Positions 29,841-39,497 of a stretch of DNA of 64,000 bases are shown piece after piece (within the stretch, counting starts at the first letter, position 1; the number at the start of each line of letters is the position of its first letter). The notes beneath the pieces were generated by a model. The model worked only from the letters and a program-made list of their open reading frames with translations, ran no database searches and was not told the DNA's origin. Made by a program: the position numbers and the translations under genes. The stretch covers positions 1 through 64,000 of the forward strand of contig CAUJGQ010000011.1 of NCBI GenBank assembly GCA_963170165.1, in the 5' to 3' direction. Source of the stretch: Chloroflexota bacterium (GTDB taxonomy: Bacteria > Chloroflexota > Dehalococcoidia > CAUJGQ01).

Positions 29841-30458
29841 ATGCCCGAGCTGTGCGTCGATACCCGCTCCATCGGCGGGGCGTTCTCCGTCGATGAGTGC
29901 GCCCGTCGCTTCCTTCATTACCGCTTCGCTGAGAATGTGTGCCTGACCACCGCCGCCGGCTGGACGCCAACCAGCCCCAGTATCAAGGTCAAGTTCGCAC
30001 TCGGGGAGCACTGCTACCATGACTCGATTCACTCCTTCTGGCTGGGCCAGCGCCTGCCGGAGCTGCGCGTGACGGATGGGGCCGATCTCTCTGCTCCACC
30101 GACGCTGCGCTCCTCCACCGCCGCCGAGCCGCCAAACGAAGCCTTCCTCAAGTTCTGCGAGGAGATGCAAAACGCAGACGACCAGCTTCTGCGCATCGTG
30201 GGGCTGTACCGGGTGCTCAAGACGCACCTGGCTGTCTACTACCGCCACCATATCGCCGTCACCGATCCGATCTGCGATGGGCCGTCGGTGCGCATCCTCA
30301 ATCACATCCTGCTTGAGGAGGAGGATCATGTGCGCTGGGGACAGGCGATCTATGAGGAACTGGCGGATACGCCAGAGCAGCGGCGCGCGGCGCTGGAATG
30401 GCAGCTGCATTTAGAGGACCTGCTGGTGCGCTCGGGCGGGGTGACGGGTGGCAGGTGA
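29841..30458 (+). CDS. Second ferritin-like/diiron-type helical protein
   Basis: KVKFALGEHCYHDSIHSFWLGQRLPEL; FCEEMQNADDQLLRIVGLYRVLKTHLAVYYRHH; ILLEEEDHVRWGQAIYEEL. Confidence 0.6.
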   Translation: MPELCVDTRSIGGAFSVDECARRFLHYRFAENVCLTTAAGWTPTSPSIKVKFALGEHCYHDSIHSFWLGQRLPELRVTDGADLSAPPTLRSSTAAEPPNEAFLKFCEEMQNADDQLLRIVGLYRVLKTHLAVYYRHHIAVTDPICDGPSVRILNHILLEEEDHVRWGQAIYEELADTPEQRRAALEWQLHLEDLLVRSGGVTGGR

Positions 30459-30574
30459 CGGCCGCCATATCCTCCCTTTCCCCTATTCCCCGAGACCGGA
30501 CGCTCCCAATACCCTGAGGTCAGCCCGACCGCTGCTGTCATGCGTACACGCCCAGGACACGTTGGGAGCGCGCC

Positions 30575-31987
30575 ATGCGCCGTATTCTATTCAGCCTGCT
30601 GACTGCGCTGGCGCTCGCCCTCACCACCGCGGGGCTACCGGTCCGCGCCCTTCAGGATCCACGCATCTCCTGTCAGGAACTCCGCGACCTGGGGCTGCCG
30701 GTCGTCCTGAGCGACCGCGATTTGACCGGCGGTGAAGAACTGGGCTTCTGCCTGGTGGCGCGCCCCGAAGAAGATACCTTCATCGCCTACCTGCCCAACA
30801 CCGCCACGCCGGAAGACTTCCGCACCGCCAAGCTGGCATACGTCACGGCGATGACGGCAGGCGGCTACGACGTGTGCCGGATCGGCGTGTGGCGGCCACT
30901 GGGTCGCGAGGGCGCGGCGCCGGTGCCGGTAACAGCCGCTGACCGGCTCAATACACCGAGCGTCTGCCCGGCACGGGTGGTGGCGCGCGATCCCGGCGCC
31001 GCATCCTGGCTGGGCGAGGTCGAACCGCTGATCGCTGACATCGCCAAACGGGGCGCTGCCGACCTCGGCGTCTCCGCTCACCGGCCGCTGACGGTGGACC
31101 TGCACACCGACCGTGCCGCCGTGGCTGCCGCGCTGGCTGCAGAGCGGCCGGAGTGGGACCCGCGTGCCGCCGCCGACGAGGCACGGCGCGGCCGGTCGCT
31201 GACGGTGCTGTCGCCATCGCGTGGTATGTACATGCTCGTCAATCTTAGCGACCAGCCTTCCCAGGAGGTGCTGGCCCGACGTCTGGCGCACGAGTACGTC
31301 CATTACCTGCAGAGCGTGGCGGCCGGCACGCTGGACGCCTATCCGCTGTGGTTTCTGGAAGGGCACGCCGAGTACGAGATGGAGCGGCTGGCCGGGCCTG
31401 GATGGAACCCACGCGCCGATGCTGCCACCCGCCAGCGCCGCGGCGTCGCTCCCAGCCTGATCGACCTGATCACCGCCGAGCAATGGGCCAGCCTGGAGGA
31501 GCGGCACGAAAACGGTGTCTACAGCCGCGGCTACAGCGCCGTGGCATTCATCGCGGATCGCTGGGGACACGCCGCCACCGCCCGGCTGCTGCGCTCGGCA
31601 GATGAGAGCGATCCCGGCCGGTTCGACCGCACCCTGTCTGAGATTACCGGGATGGATCTGGCTGGGTTCGACCGAGCGCTGAGCGAGTGGCTGCAACGGC
31701 TCACCGGCAGCGCCACCTTCTACAATGACAGCCCGATGAGCCAGCGGCTGGAGCTGGCCGATGGCCGCCGGTTTGACCTGCCGGCCTGCACCACCTGCAC
31801 CTTCCACCGCGCCGCCGACACCTGCCAGATTGAAGGCCGGCCGTCGGTACGCATCGAGCTGCCGCCGGGCGATGTGCGCATCACGCGCATCGTCCCGAAC
31901 AACCGTATCCACTTCCCAGACAGCCACGTCATCATCGCGATGGAGCCGGCGACCAACCTGACGCGCTGCCTCGAGCTACGCGTCTAG
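30575..31987 (+). CDS. Secreted gluzincin-type metallopeptidase-like protein
   Basis: Signal peptide MRRILFSLLTALALALTTAGLPVRA; LAHEYVHYLQ (HExxH) and LWFLEGHAEYEME. Confidence 0.8.
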   Translation: MRRILFSLLTALALALTTAGLPVRALQDPRISCQELRDLGLPVVLSDRDLTGGEELGFCLVARPEEDTFIAYLPNTATPEDFRTAKLAYVTAMTAGGYDVCRIGVWRPLGREGAAPVPVTAADRLNTPSVCPARVVARDPGAASWLGEVEPLIADIAKRGAADLGVSAHRPLTVDLHTDRAAVAAALAAERPEWDPRAAADEARRGRSLTVLSPSRGMYMLVNLSDQPSQEVLARRLAHEYVHYLQSVAAGTLDAYPLWFLEGHAEYEMERLAGPGWNPRADAATRQRRGVAPSLIDLITAEQWASLEERHENGVYSRGYSAVAFIADRWGHAATARLLRSADESDPGRFDRTLSEITGMDLAGFDRALSEWLQRLTGSATFYNDSPMSQRLELADGRRFDLPACTTCTFHRAADTCQIEGRPSVRIELPPGDVRITRIVPNNRIHFPDSHVIIAMEPATNLTRCLELRV

Positions 31988-33214
31988 CCCGTTGCGGCGG
32001 CAGACGTCCCCATACCAGAGCGCGCTCGGCTTCGGCTTGCGCTCAAGCGTGTTCGGCTCCACCGCCACCAGTCCGAACTTTGGGCCGTAGCCCAGCGCCC
32101 ACTCGAAGTTATCCATGGTGGACCAGTGGATGTAGCCGCGAACGTCCGCGCCATCCGCAATCGCCTGGTGCAGGCCGCGCAGCGCCGCGTCGGTGTATGC
32201 GATCCGGCGGCCGTCATCGTCGGTGCCGATACCGTTCTCGGTCACGATCACCGGCTTGCCGGTGCGGGCTGCCGCCTCCCGCACGCAGGCCGCCAGGGCC
32301 GCCGGCCAGAACTCATAGCCCATCTGCGTCAACTCGGCGTCCGGCTCCGGGTCCATCACCCCATCGTCGCCAACCCGCACGCGCGTGTATGTCTGCACAC
32401 CGACGAAGTCGGAGCCGTCATCGCGCACCGCGTCGAGATACGGCCCGTGCCAGGCGCTGCGTCCAGCCTCGGCCAGAGCCAGCGCACCATCGGCGGTATT
32501 CGGAATGACCGCGCCAAACAGCCGGGCGAAGCCGGCAGCGCTGCGCCGCCCGCCCGGGACCGGCGTGAACTCCTGCATCGCCACGGTCAGCCCGACCTGC
32601 GCGGCCCCTGGACCGGACTTCACCGCCGCCAGCGCTGCCGCGTGCCCGGCAAGCAGGTTCGCCCGCGCCGCGGCGTAGCGCTCGGGGTCACGTGCGCCCG
32701 GCGGGAACATGCCCGCCAGGTAGCCGAAGACCGCCACGATGTTTGGCTCGTTGATGGTGCACACGTAGGGGATGCGTGCACCCAGCGCCGCCATCACCCG
32801 CCCGGCAAAGCGACCAAAGCGCGCAGGCGCCTCTGGCGCGGCCCAGCCGCCGCGCGCAGCCAGCCAGCGCGGCGTCGTGAAATGGTGCAATGTCACCATC
32901 GGGATGAGATTGTGCTGTTCGCAGCCATCCAGCACGCGGCCGTAGCGGGCCAGCGCCGCGGCTGAGAACTCACCATCCTCCGGCTCGACACGCGACCACT
33001 CCACCGAGAACCGAAACACACGCTGCCCGAGCGAAGCCACTAGCGCGATGTCGTCCCGGAATCGGTGGTAATGGTCGCAGGCGTCGCCGGACGGTGCGAC
33101 ACAGGGTGAACCAGGCTGATGCTCCCAAGCCCACCAGTCGTTGTTCCAGTTGCCGCCTTCGATCTGGTGCGCCGCCGTGGCGCTTCCCCACAAGAACCCG
33201 GCCGGGAACTGCAT
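31976..33214 (-). CDS. Glycoside hydrolase family 1 (beta-glucosidase)
   Basis: [107 protein letters not shown]. Confidence 0.97.
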   Translation of the reverse strand: MQFPAGFLWGSATAAHQIEGGNWNNDWWAWEHQPGSPCVAPSGDACDHYHRFRDDIALVASLGQRVFRFSVEWSRVEPEDGEFSAAALARYGRVLDGCEQHNLIPMVTLHHFTTPRWLAARGGWAAPEAPARFGRFAGRVMAALGARIPYVCTINEPNIVAVFGYLAGMFPPGARDPERYAAARANLLAGHAAALAAVKSGPGAAQVGLTVAMQEFTPVPGGRRSAAGFARLFGAVIPNTADGALALAEAGRSAWHGPYLDAVRDDGSDFVGVQTYTRVRVGDDGVMDPEPDAELTQMGYEFWPAALAACVREAAARTGKPVIVTENGIGTDDDGRRIAYTDAALRGLHQAIADGADVRGYIHWSTMDNFEWALGYGPKFGLVAVEPNTLERKPKPSALWYGDVCRRNGLDA

Positions 33215-33310
33215 CGCACCCTCCTGGCGCCGTCGAACGCGCGTGTCCATGGTAGACTCCGGATGGCACCTCGGGTGACTACCGTACCCACAGGCAGGAG
33301 CGGGCTGGCC

Positions 33311-33637
33311 ATGCTCATCACAACCACAGCCTTCATCCAGGGGCGCAACATTGATGCCTACCATGGTGTGGTGGTGGGCGAGGCGATTTTAGGTGCGAAC
33401 ATCTTCAAGGACATGTTCGCCGGTATCCGCGATATCGTCGGCGGCCGCGCCGGCGCCTATGAGCAAGAGCTGCGCAAGGCGCGCGACATCGCCTTCTCGG
33501 AGATGACGGCGTCCGCCGAGTCACTCGGCGCCAACGCCATCATCGGTGTGGACCTGGACTACGAGACCATCGAGCGCGGCTCGGGTGGCGGCATGCTGAT
33601 GGTGACTGTCAGCGGGACGGCAGTCACCATCGACTAG
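33311..33637 (+). CDS. YbjQ/UPF0145 family heavy-metal-binding-domain-like protein
   Basis: [75 protein letters not shown]. Confidence 0.93.
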   Translation: MLITTTAFIQGRNIDAYHGVVVGEAILGANIFKDMFAGIRDIVGGRAGAYEQELRKARDIAFSEMTASAESLGANAIIGVDLDYETIERGSGGGMLMVTVSGTAVTID

Positions 33638-33762
33638 GATCACCGGCGGCTTGCCGCCTGCGGTCAAGCTATCGCCGTGGCCCAGGCTGAATTGACACAG
33701 CCACGTGCGAAGCGCATCGAAGCCGGCCATCTTTGGACGTACAACCGGGGCGCCGGCGCTGT

Positions 33763-34635
33763 TCAGGACGGCCCGGCGCGGTCCTCCAGCCAGGCGTTGA
33801 AGCGCGGGCGGCGCTTCTCCCGGAAGGCGGCGACACCTTCGCGTACATCGGGATGGTGGTCTGATACCGCCGTCTTGGCCGCAATCTCATCCAGCGATTG
33901 CAGGAAGCTCAGCTCGGCGGCATTGTAGATGCTGCGCTTGAGCAGTCGCATGGCGACCTGCGGCCCCTCTGCCAGCTCGCGGGCCAGGGCCAGCGTCCGG
34001 TCCAGCAGCGCTTCTGGTGCGGTTATCTCGTGCACCAGCCCCAGTCGCAGTGCCTCATCGCCATCTACGAACCGGTTGTGCATGAGGAAGTCCATCGCCC
34101 GCGCCACGCCCAGCAGTTGCACGAGCAGGTACTGACCGCCCTCATCCGGCAGCAGGCCAAAGCGCAGCGTGCCGCTACCGATGCGCGCTGCCGTCGATGC
34201 AATGCGGAAGTCGCAGGCCAGCGCCAGCGACATGCCGGTCTGCACCGCCACGCCGTTCACCGCCGCGATCACCAGCTTGTCCAGCGAACGCACCGCCAGG
34301 TTGAGCGGCTGCGAGAGGCCGCGCAGGCCGTTGTAGGTACCGATGGGATTGCCGTGACCGCGCGGAATATCAGGGACCAGCGCCTGCGCGCCGCCATAAT
34401 CCACCTCTCGCCCGGTGATATCGTCACCCGCCGAGAAAGCTCGGCCTGAGCCGGTGATGACGACGACGCGCACACGGTCGTGCATCTGCGCCTGCAACAG
34501 CACCTCGACGAGGTCACGCTTCATCGGCGCGGTCATCCCATTCAGCCGCTCAGGCTGATTGAACGTGATCAGCGCGATGCCCGGATGGCGCAGCTCCACC
34601 TCGAATCCGCGGAACAGTCCGGTGGGGAATGGCAT
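33763..34635 (-). CDS. Enoyl-CoA hydratase/isomerase family protein
   Basis: LITFNQPERLNGMTAPMKRDL; VVITGSGRAFSAGDDITG; VIAAVNGVAVQTGMSLALACDFRIAS. Confidence 0.92.
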   Translation of the reverse strand: MPFPTGLFRGFEVELRHPGIALITFNQPERLNGMTAPMKRDLVEVLLQAQMHDRVRVVVITGSGRAFSAGDDITGREVDYGGAQALVPDIPRGHGNPIGTYNGLRGLSQPLNLAVRSLDKLVIAAVNGVAVQTGMSLALACDFRIASTAARIGSGTLRFGLLPDEGGQYLLVQLLGVARAMDFLMHNRFVDGDEALRLGLVHEITAPEALLDRTLALARELAEGPQVAMRLLKRSIYNAAELSFLQSLDEIAAKTAVSDHHPDVREGVAAFREKRRPRFNAWLEDRAGPS

Positions 34636-34690
34636 GCCGCCCCTCCTGATTCCTGCACGACGTGCACCCAGCTCCGGCCGGCGTACGGTG

Positions 34691-35500
34691 TTACGTCAAT
34701 CCGCGCTCTGACTCATACGCCAGCGCCCGGTCCACCGTGGCGAACCGGCGGCGGGAGCCTTCACCTTCGCTCAGTTCCTTCGCCCCGGATTCGCTCATCA
34801 CAACGTAGGTTTGCAGGGCGGCCTTGACGAAGGTGGAGTAGCCCATCTCGTCCTGCGCCTGATTGAGCGACAGCTTTGCCAGCCGTAACGAGAACGGATC
34901 CTGCAACGCAATCCGCCGAGCCAGCGCCTGCGCCGCCGCCACCTGCTCCCCAGCGGGCACCACCCGCGTCACGAACCCCGCTTCCTTGGCCTCATCCGCG
35001 TGAAGGAAGCGGAACTCAAACAGCAGCTCCTTCGCCTTGCGGATGCCGACGTCGTAGGGGACGGAGAAGTACTGGAAGTGCGAGGCGAGGAACTTCGTGT
35101 TCTCCGCGGCGATGATCAGGTCCATGGCGGTGGCGATCATCCAGCCGCCGAAGATGCAGTATCCGTGCACCGCGGCGATGGCCGGCTTGGGTAGGTTGCG
35201 CCAGCGCAGCCCCATATCGATATACAGGTCCCACACCCGCGTGTACCGCCCCTGCATCCCGGGAGACATCTGGGCCCGGTTTTGGCCCTCGGCCACGGAC
35301 AGGTCATGCCCGGCGGAGAAGGTGTCGCCCTTGCCGGCCAGGACGATGACGCGCACATCGTCGTCTGCGCAAGCGCGGGTGAAAGCGGCGTCCATCTCCT
35401 CGAGCAAGGCTCGGCTCTGGGCGTTCTTCTTCTCCGGCCGGTTTAGCCACACCGTCGCTACCGGCCCATCTACCTCGTAGAGAATGTGCTCGTACGTCAT
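34691..35500 (-). CDS. Enoyl-CoA hydratase/isomerase family protein
   Basis: VATVWLNRPEKKNAQSRALLEEMDAAF; VIVLAGKGDTFSAGHDLS; PAIAAVHGYCIFGGWMIATAMDLIIAAENTKF. Confidence 0.92.
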   Translation of the reverse strand: MTYEHILYEVDGPVATVWLNRPEKKNAQSRALLEEMDAAFTRACADDDVRVIVLAGKGDTFSAGHDLSVAEGQNRAQMSPGMQGRYTRVWDLYIDMGLRWRNLPKPAIAAVHGYCIFGGWMIATAMDLIIAAENTKFLASHFQYFSVPYDVGIRKAKELLFEFRFLHADEAKEAGFVTRVVPAGEQVAAAQALARRIALQDPFSLRLAKLSLNQAQDEMGYSTFVKAALQTYVVMSESGAKELSEGEGSRRRFATVDRALAYESERGLT

Positions 35501-35564
35501 CACACGCTCCTTTGACGTGAACGCAGAGAGTAGACCACGCGCATCGCGCTGGCGCAAAAGCCCC

Positions 35565-36842
35565 CTACCCGATGCCAAACACCGAGCGCAGGTGCGGGTT
35601 CAGGAAGCGACCGGCCGGGTCCAGATCGGCATGCAGCCGCAGAAAGTCATGCCAGCGCGGGTACAACATCTCGAGATCGGCCGCGGTGCGGGTATGGACC
35701 TTGCCCCAGTGGGGACGGCCCTCCGCCTCGACGAAGATCCGCTCGATATCGGCGAAGAAGTCCGCATACGGTAGGCGCGCGTCCTGGTGGATGGAGATCG
35801 TCACCGTCTCGCGTGCGTAGGCCGGACTTAGCCACGAGTCATCGGCCGCCAGAGTACGATACTCCACCGGCCAGCGCACGTCGGGATGATAGCGGCGCAT
35901 CCGGTCCCGCACCGCCGCAAAGCAGGCGGGGCCGCGCTCGGCCGGCACAGCATACTCCATTTCATTGAACAGGCGGGAGCGGATCGAGGGAATGACGCGT
36001 GCGCTCCAGCCGGTGCGCCGGCGCGTCGCCGGGGAGCGTACGGCGGCCAGCGGCCCGGCGGGAGTGCCCATCACCAGGTCGGCGGCGCTGGGCTCGGCGG
36101 GCAGGTCCGTCGGGTTCAGTGTCTTGCATTCGGTGGTGTCGCTCTCAGGGAACCAGAAGAACTCGTAGCGCACATTCTCGGCGATGCGCGCGGCCAGCCG
36201 GTCCTGAGTCTCAGCTACCGGCTCCTGCCATACCTGCTCGAGCAGGCGATACGCGGGCACCAATTGCAGCGTCAGGGTGCTGAACACACCGAGCATCCCC
36301 AGTGATACCCGCGCCGCGTGCAGATGGTCCGGATGGTGCGGCTCATCCCAGGCAACGACCTCGCCCGAGGCCGTCACCAGCCTCAGCCCGATCACTTGCG
36401 TGGCGACATTGCCCAATGACCGGCCGGTGCCGTGCGTGCCGGTGGAGACCGCTCCGGCAATCGACTGCACGTCGACGTCACCAAGGTTCGGCATCGCCAA
36501 GCCGGCGTCGAACAGCAAATCGCCGAGCGCGTGCAGCTTGGTGCCGGCCCGAACCGTAGCTGTCTGGGCGCCGGCATCGACCTGTTCCAGGCCGCTCCAG
36601 CGGTCAAGCGACAGCAGCAGGCCATCGGTGGCTGCCAGCGGTGTAAATGAGTGACCGGTTCCCACCACACGCACCGCGGCGGCAGCGGACCCGGCGCGTC
36701 GCACCATGTCCTGAATCGCCGACTCGCTGTCCGGCTGCTCCACCCACCGTGGTGACGCGGCAACGGAACCAGACCAGTTCGTCCACTGTGGCAATGGAAG
36801 TGGCCTCCTCCTGCAAGGCTGCGCCGGTTCGCGCCGGAACAT
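35565..36842 (-). CDS. FAD-linked oxidase, L-gulonolactone/D-arabinono-1,4-lactone oxidase-like
   Basis: VRVVGTGHSFTPLAATDGLLLSLDRWSGLEQVD; VSTGTHGTGRSLGNVATQVIGLRLVTASGEVVA; HWGKVHTRTAADLEMLYPRWHDFLRLHADLDPAGRFLNPHLR; start uncertain. Confidence 0.9.
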   Translation of the reverse strand: MFRREPAQPCRRRPLPLPQWTNWSGSVAASPRWVEQPDSESAIQDMVRRAGSAAAAVRVVGTGHSFTPLAATDGLLLSLDRWSGLEQVDAGAQTATVRAGTKLHALGDLLFDAGLAMPNLGDVDVQSIAGAVSTGTHGTGRSLGNVATQVIGLRLVTASGEVVAWDEPHHPDHLHAARVSLGMLGVFSTLTLQLVPAYRLLEQVWQEPVAETQDRLAARIAENVRYEFFWFPESDTTECKTLNPTDLPAEPSAADLVMGTPAGPLAAVRSPATRRRTGWSARVIPSIRSRLFNEMEYAVPAERGPACFAAVRDRMRRYHPDVRWPVEYRTLAADDSWLSPAYARETVTISIHQDARLPYADFFADIERIFVEAEGRPHWGKVHTRTAADLEMLYPRWHDFLRLHADLDPAGRFLNPHLRSVFGIG

Positions 36843-37120
36843 CGGAGCCCAATGGCGGCTCCCGACGGCATCACTCTACGCGATGCGGCATGGTGCTTGT
36901 GCGGTGGGGCGGGCGGAGCACATGGCGGCCCGAGCCCGATCTGTCAGCGGTTTGTCATCGGTTGGCACTACAGCTTCCGGCCGGTCCCACCGATGATCAA
37001 GGTGGGCCAGGGAGCCCGGCGCGCACTTCGCGGCCCGTGCCGCTTCCCTCTCTGGTCAGGCGATGCGGTATCGTGCGGTCGCTGCCGGAGCGCCACCGCT
37101 CTGTTGCCAGCCCGAACCGC

Positions 37121-38197
37121 ATGTCACACACTCTGGGCCGCGTCCGAAGGTGCCTCGTGGCTGCACATGACCGGCTAACGCTCGCCGCCTCGGCAGACGC
37201 CGATGATGCCTGTCCGTTGCTGCGCTCGGCCCACCTGCCGGCGCTGTTCACGGATGAGCGCGGCGTCGTCCTGCGCGCGTCGGCGGCGGCAAACAAGCTG
37301 CTAGGCGATGTCCGTAATGCTCCCGGACAAACGGTGAGCACACTACTGCCGTTCGTCACGCCGCCAGGCGCCGGGGAGGTGCAGTACTGGCAAGGTTCGG
37401 TGGCGCTTCACGACGCACCACCGCTACATCTCGACGTGACGGGCACACCGCTCAGCTGCCGCCCGGCCGGCGGACACCTCTACATCCTGCATGACACATC
37501 ACCGTTCGCAGAGATCGACCGCATCAAGGAACAGTTCCTGTTCAACGTCGCCCATGAACTGCGTGGCCCGCTGGCCGTGCTTGATAACGCGCTGGAGATC
37601 CTCGGAGACAGCTATGCCGAGCTTTCGGCCGTTGAGATGCGGCGGTTGATCACCTCGGCACGGCACACCGCTGCGCGGCTGCGGGCCTTGATGGATGACT
37701 TGCTCAGCGCCGGGGCGATTCAAGCTGGACGGTTTGTGGTCAGGGCGCGGCCGGAGACGGTGCAGCGCTTGATCGACGAAGGGCTCGCGGCGGCGGCCGC
37801 CACCATCGAAGCCCGCCAGCAGGCGGTGGAACAACAGATCGCTGACGGGCTGCCACTGGTGCGCGCCGACGTCCCGGCAATTGCCCGGGTGTTCGCGAAT
37901 CTGCTGAGCAACGCCGCCAAGTACAGCCCCGAGGGCGCAACCGTGGTCGTGCGTGCAGTGGCTGCGGGCACGTTCGTGCGGTTCTCGGTGGAGGACACCG
38001 GACCTGGTATCCCGGTGGCCCAACAGGAGGGATTATTCGACCGGTTCTACCGCTCACGCGCAGGAAATGAGCCACCCGGCATCGGCCTTGGGCTGGCGAT
38101 TGCCAGAGGGGTAGTTGAGGCGCATGGCGGAACCATCGATGTGGAACGGGACCGCCCGCAGGGCGCCTGCGTCTGGTTCACACTGCCGCTAGCATGA
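37121..38197 (+). CDS. Sensor histidine kinase (PAS-like N-terminus)
   Basis: H-box FNVAHELRGPLAVLDNALE; N-box ANLLSNAAKYSPEGATV; EDTGPGIP; GIGLGLAIARGVVEAHGG; start approximate. Confidence 0.92.
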   Translation: MSHTLGRVRRCLVAAHDRLTLAASADADDACPLLRSAHLPALFTDERGVVLRASAAANKLLGDVRNAPGQTVSTLLPFVTPPGAGEVQYWQGSVALHDAPPLHLDVTGTPLSCRPAGGHLYILHDTSPFAEIDRIKEQFLFNVAHELRGPLAVLDNALEILGDSYAELSAVEMRRLITSARHTAARLRALMDDLLSAGAIQAGRFVVRARPETVQRLIDEGLAAAAATIEARQQAVEQQIADGLPLVRADVPAIARVFANLLSNAAKYSPEGATVVVRAVAAGTFVRFSVEDTGPGIPVAQQEGLFDRFYRSRAGNEPPGIGLGLAIARGVVEAHGGTIDVERDRPQGACVWFTLPLA

Positions 38198-38205
38198 GAG
38201 ACGCC

Positions 38206-38922
38206 ATGAAGCTGCTGGTGGTGGATGACGATCGCGACCTGGTGGAGCTGCTGGACTTCGTGTTGCGGCGGGCGGGGTTCACCGTGATCGCTGCTCACGA
38301 CGCGCCTACCGCGCGCCAGACGATGCGCACCGAGCGACCGGACCTGGTGGTGCTGGATATCAATCTGGGCCGGTGGAACGGTATCGAGTTAATCGCCGAC
38401 CTGCGCCGCGAGCGTGACGTGCCGGTAGTGCTGCTCACCGGGCGCGACAGCGAGGAGGACAAAGTCGCTGGGCTGGAAGCCGGTGCAGACGACTACATCA
38501 CCAAGCCGTTTGCCCATCGTGAGCTGGTCGCCCGCATCCGGGCCATGCTGCGCCGTTACGGCCGGCAACCACAGGCCGAGCGGCCGGCAGCGGAACGGCT
38601 TCAGGTCGGTCCGGTCACCCTCGATACTCAGACACATACCGCGTCAAAGGAAGGCGCCGCGCTGAACCTGACCGTGACGGAGTTCCGGCTGTTGCACTAT
38701 CTGATGCGGCATGCCGGGACGGTGGTTCCGACGGCAGACATGCTGCGGCATGTCTGGGGCTACGATGACCCGGCGGGGAGTGATGTGGTACGGGTCACGG
38801 TGTTTCGGCTGCGGCGCAAGCTCGAGGATGATCCCGCCGATCCGAAGCTCATCCAGACCGTGCCGGGTGTGGGTGTGCTCCTGCACCGGCGACCGGAGGT
38901 GCAGCCACCGGCTGTAACGTAA
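38206..38922 (+). CDS. OmpR-family response regulator
   Basis: MKLLVVDDDRDLVELLDFVLRRAGF; VVLDINLGRWNGIELI; GADDYITKPFAHRELVARIRAMLRR; C-terminal winged helix. Confidence 0.95.
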   Translation: MKLLVVDDDRDLVELLDFVLRRAGFTVIAAHDAPTARQTMRTERPDLVVLDINLGRWNGIELIADLRRERDVPVVLLTGRDSEEDKVAGLEAGADDYITKPFAHRELVARIRAMLRRYGRQPQAERPAAERLQVGPVTLDTQTHTASKEGAALNLTVTEFRLLHYLMRHAGTVVPTADMLRHVWGYDDPAGSDVVRVTVFRLRRKLEDDPADPKLIQTVPGVGVLLHRRPEVQPPAVT

Positions 38923-38943
38923 ATGTTCTGTTGATAGTGGTAG

Positions 38944-38961
38944 CGTAACAGCTTTGTTACG
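38944..38961. promoter_or_regulatory. Operator-like palindrome upstream of cNMP-domain gene and EPS locus
   Basis: CGTAACA-gctt-TGTTACG perfect 7-bp arms; additional GTAACG/ACGTAA half-sites nearby (38918-38985). Confidence 0.5.
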
Positions 38962-39047
38962 ATGCAGGTAACGGCAACGTAATGGGATCGCTCTCCATAA
39001 TGTGACCAGCAGAATCGACGCGCTGGTCAAGAGGAGAGTCGCCGAAC

Positions 39048-39494
39048 GTGTGGGAGTTTCTGACCCGCGTCGACTTGTTTGGGGGGCTCGCCCCGGAGAC
39101 GCTGAAGCTGCTGGAGCCGGGAACGCAGGTGCGATCCTTTGCCCGTGGCAGCCGGCTGTTTGTCCAGGGCGGGGAGCATGCCGCGCTGTACGTGATCGTC
39201 ACGGGACAGGTCCGCACAGAGCGGCGGCATCCGGATATCAGGGGGGCCGTGGTGCTCGCTGAACTCGGGCCGGGTGAGGTGGTGGGGGCACAGGGGATCC
39301 TGGACGGCATGCCCTGCACGCACACCGCCGTTGTCACCGACCCGACCGAGGCGGTTGAGGTACCGGCCGGTTCCATGGCCCGTCTGCTCGCTCATCCCTC
39401 GGCCCGGTCACGCCGGCTCATGGACACCTTCAGCTCACGGCTGCAGCCACAGGGCATGTTCGCGCTGGGGCGTCAGCCGTTACAGGACGGGTGA
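39048..39494 (+). CDS. Cyclic-nucleotide-binding-domain protein lacking a DNA-binding domain
   Basis: VDLFGGLAPETLKLLEPGTQVRSFARGSRLFVQGGEHAALYVIVTGQVRTERR...VVLAELGPGEVVGAQGILDGMPCTHTAVV; 148 aa ends without HTH. Confidence 0.85.
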   Translation: MWEFLTRVDLFGGLAPETLKLLEPGTQVRSFARGSRLFVQGGEHAALYVIVTGQVRTERRHPDIRGAVVLAELGPGEVVGAQGILDGMPCTHTAVVTDPTEAVEVPAGSMARLLAHPSARSRRLMDTFSSRLQPQGMFALGRQPLQDG

Positions 39495-39497
39495 GAC

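Noticed and set aside
30635-31927. 430-aa minus-strand ORF opposite the HExxH protease
   Set aside because: Antisense shadow ORF; no recognisable domain, while the + frame has signal peptide and HExxH...E motif.
32126-32965. 279-aa + strand ORF opposite GH1
   Set aside because: Shadow ORF; GH1 motifs are on the minus strand.
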